A DNA stretch of 7,112 nucleotides, taken from NCBI GenBank assembly GCA_002479405.1, contig DLMX01000018.1, positions 1-7,112 on the forward strand. Reading direction: 5' to 3'. Of this stretch, positions 6,813-7,112 are shown one piece after another. Source of the DNA: Methylophilaceae bacterium UBA7525. Its GTDB lineage: Bacteria > Pseudomonadota > Gammaproteobacteria > Burkholderiales > Methylophilaceae. The notes beneath the pieces are model-generated. The model did no database searches and had not been told where the DNA came from. It worked only from the letters and a program-made list of their open reading frames with translations. Made by a program: the position numbers and the translations under genes. How positions within the stretch are numbered: position 1 is the first letter of the stretch; every line of letters begins with the position of its first letter.

Positions 6813-7112
6813 TCAATCGCCGAGCACACCAAGTATCACGCCTTGCTGTCTCAGGTCCTCCAGTAATGCGCGCCCGAATTCCATCATCGTTTCAGGTTCC
6901 GGATGCCTGATTTCCTCCGCAATCAGCCCCAGAGCCTGACGGCCGGTCCGGTCTTGCGCTTGCAACAGGCTTATCAAACGGGCAGTCAGCGCGTTCAGTT
7001 CGATAAAGCGCACCTGGTCACCCACATCCCTGAACACGAGCAGGTTGACTGCTTGCTGCAGGGACTGCTCAGGTTTGAAGCGCGGTGAAATGGCCTGCAC
7101 CGGGTAATCGTA
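6813..7112 (-). CDS. HvfC/DUF2063-family protein, C-terminal part (cut by window edge)
   Basis: The frame is open to the right edge, so only about the last 99 residues are visible. The GTG at 7098-7100 is an internal Val codon, because YDYP precedes it in frame. The visible part reads YPVQAISPRF, then VNLLVFRDVGDQVRFIELNALTA, then a helical region with TGRQALGLIAEE and an end DLRQQGVILG. This is the pattern I associate with the C-terminal domain of DUF2063 proteins (HvfC/BufC, Neisseria NGO1945 type). By family knowledge these are partners of DUF692 (HvfB/MNIO) enzymes that modify small cysteine-containing precursor peptides, often linked to copper. The N-terminal domain, which would confirm the call, lies outside. 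The assignment is from remembered family patterns, not a search. Confidence 0.75.
   Translation of the reverse strand, partial: YDYPVQAISPRFKPEQSLQQAVNLLVFRDVGDQVRFIELNALTARLISLLQAQDRTGRQALGLIAEEIRHPEPETMMEFGRALLEDLRQQGVILGVLGD

Noticed and set aside
6764..6832. N-terminal extension of mtfA to a TTG at 6832
   Set aside because: It would overlap the end of the HvfC-family gene and lacks a good ribosome binding site, whereas ATG at 6763 has AAGGAA 5 nt away and a family-like N-terminus.
1..7112. CRISPR arrays, insertion sequences, tRNA or rRNA genes, phage or attachment sites
   Set aside because: I saw no regularly spaced repeats, transposase-like frames, terminal repeats or tRNA-like cloverleafs. 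The genes are tightly packed core genes with uniform composition.

Overview
This window looks like chromosomal DNA from a Gram-negative proteobacterium, most likely a betaproteobacterium (perhaps Nitrosomonadales-like). That assignment rests on gene order, moderate GC content and protein style; no 16S or other decisive marker is present. Nearly all the sequence is explained by recognisable housekeeping and envelope-stress genes.

Layout. Bases 1-128 are noncoding and hold a strong 13-bp terminator hairpin. Bases 129-4137 on the minus strand are a complete envelope-stress operon, read in the order rpoE (sigma-E/AlgU), rseA (MucA-like anti-sigma factor), rseB (MucB-like periplasmic regulator), rseC (MucC-like membrane protein with a cysteine motif) and mucD (DegP/HtrA-type periplasmic protease). 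Junctions are tight: a 29-bp gap with a good ribosome binding site, a 4-bp GTGA overlap, a 9-bp gap, and a direct TAG|ATG abutment. Bases 4138-4354 are the divergent control region, with a candidate sigma-E-type promoter and an open in-frame extension upstream of rpoE. Bases 4355-5971 on the plus strand are nadB (L-aspartate oxidase, first step of NAD synthesis), ending in a native histidine-rich tail. Convergent with it, 21 bp away, is mtfA (zinc metallopeptidase) on the minus strand. Upstream of mtfA is the C-terminal part of an HvfC/DUF2063 family protein, cut by the right edge.

How it works together. By family knowledge, RpoE is held at the membrane by RseA. RseB guards RseA on the periplasmic side, and RseC and MucD tune the response and deal with misfolded envelope proteins. 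Placing all five in one transcript lets sigma-E feed back on its own regulators. nadB beside rpoE is a long-known proteobacterial neighbourhood without an obvious functional link.

Novelty. I did not find an undescribed system wholly inside the window. The best leads are the HvfC fragment, which suggests a metal-linked RiPP locus (HvfA/HvfB/HvfC type) just beyond the right edge; the two plausible translation starts of rpoE; and the histidine tail of NadB.
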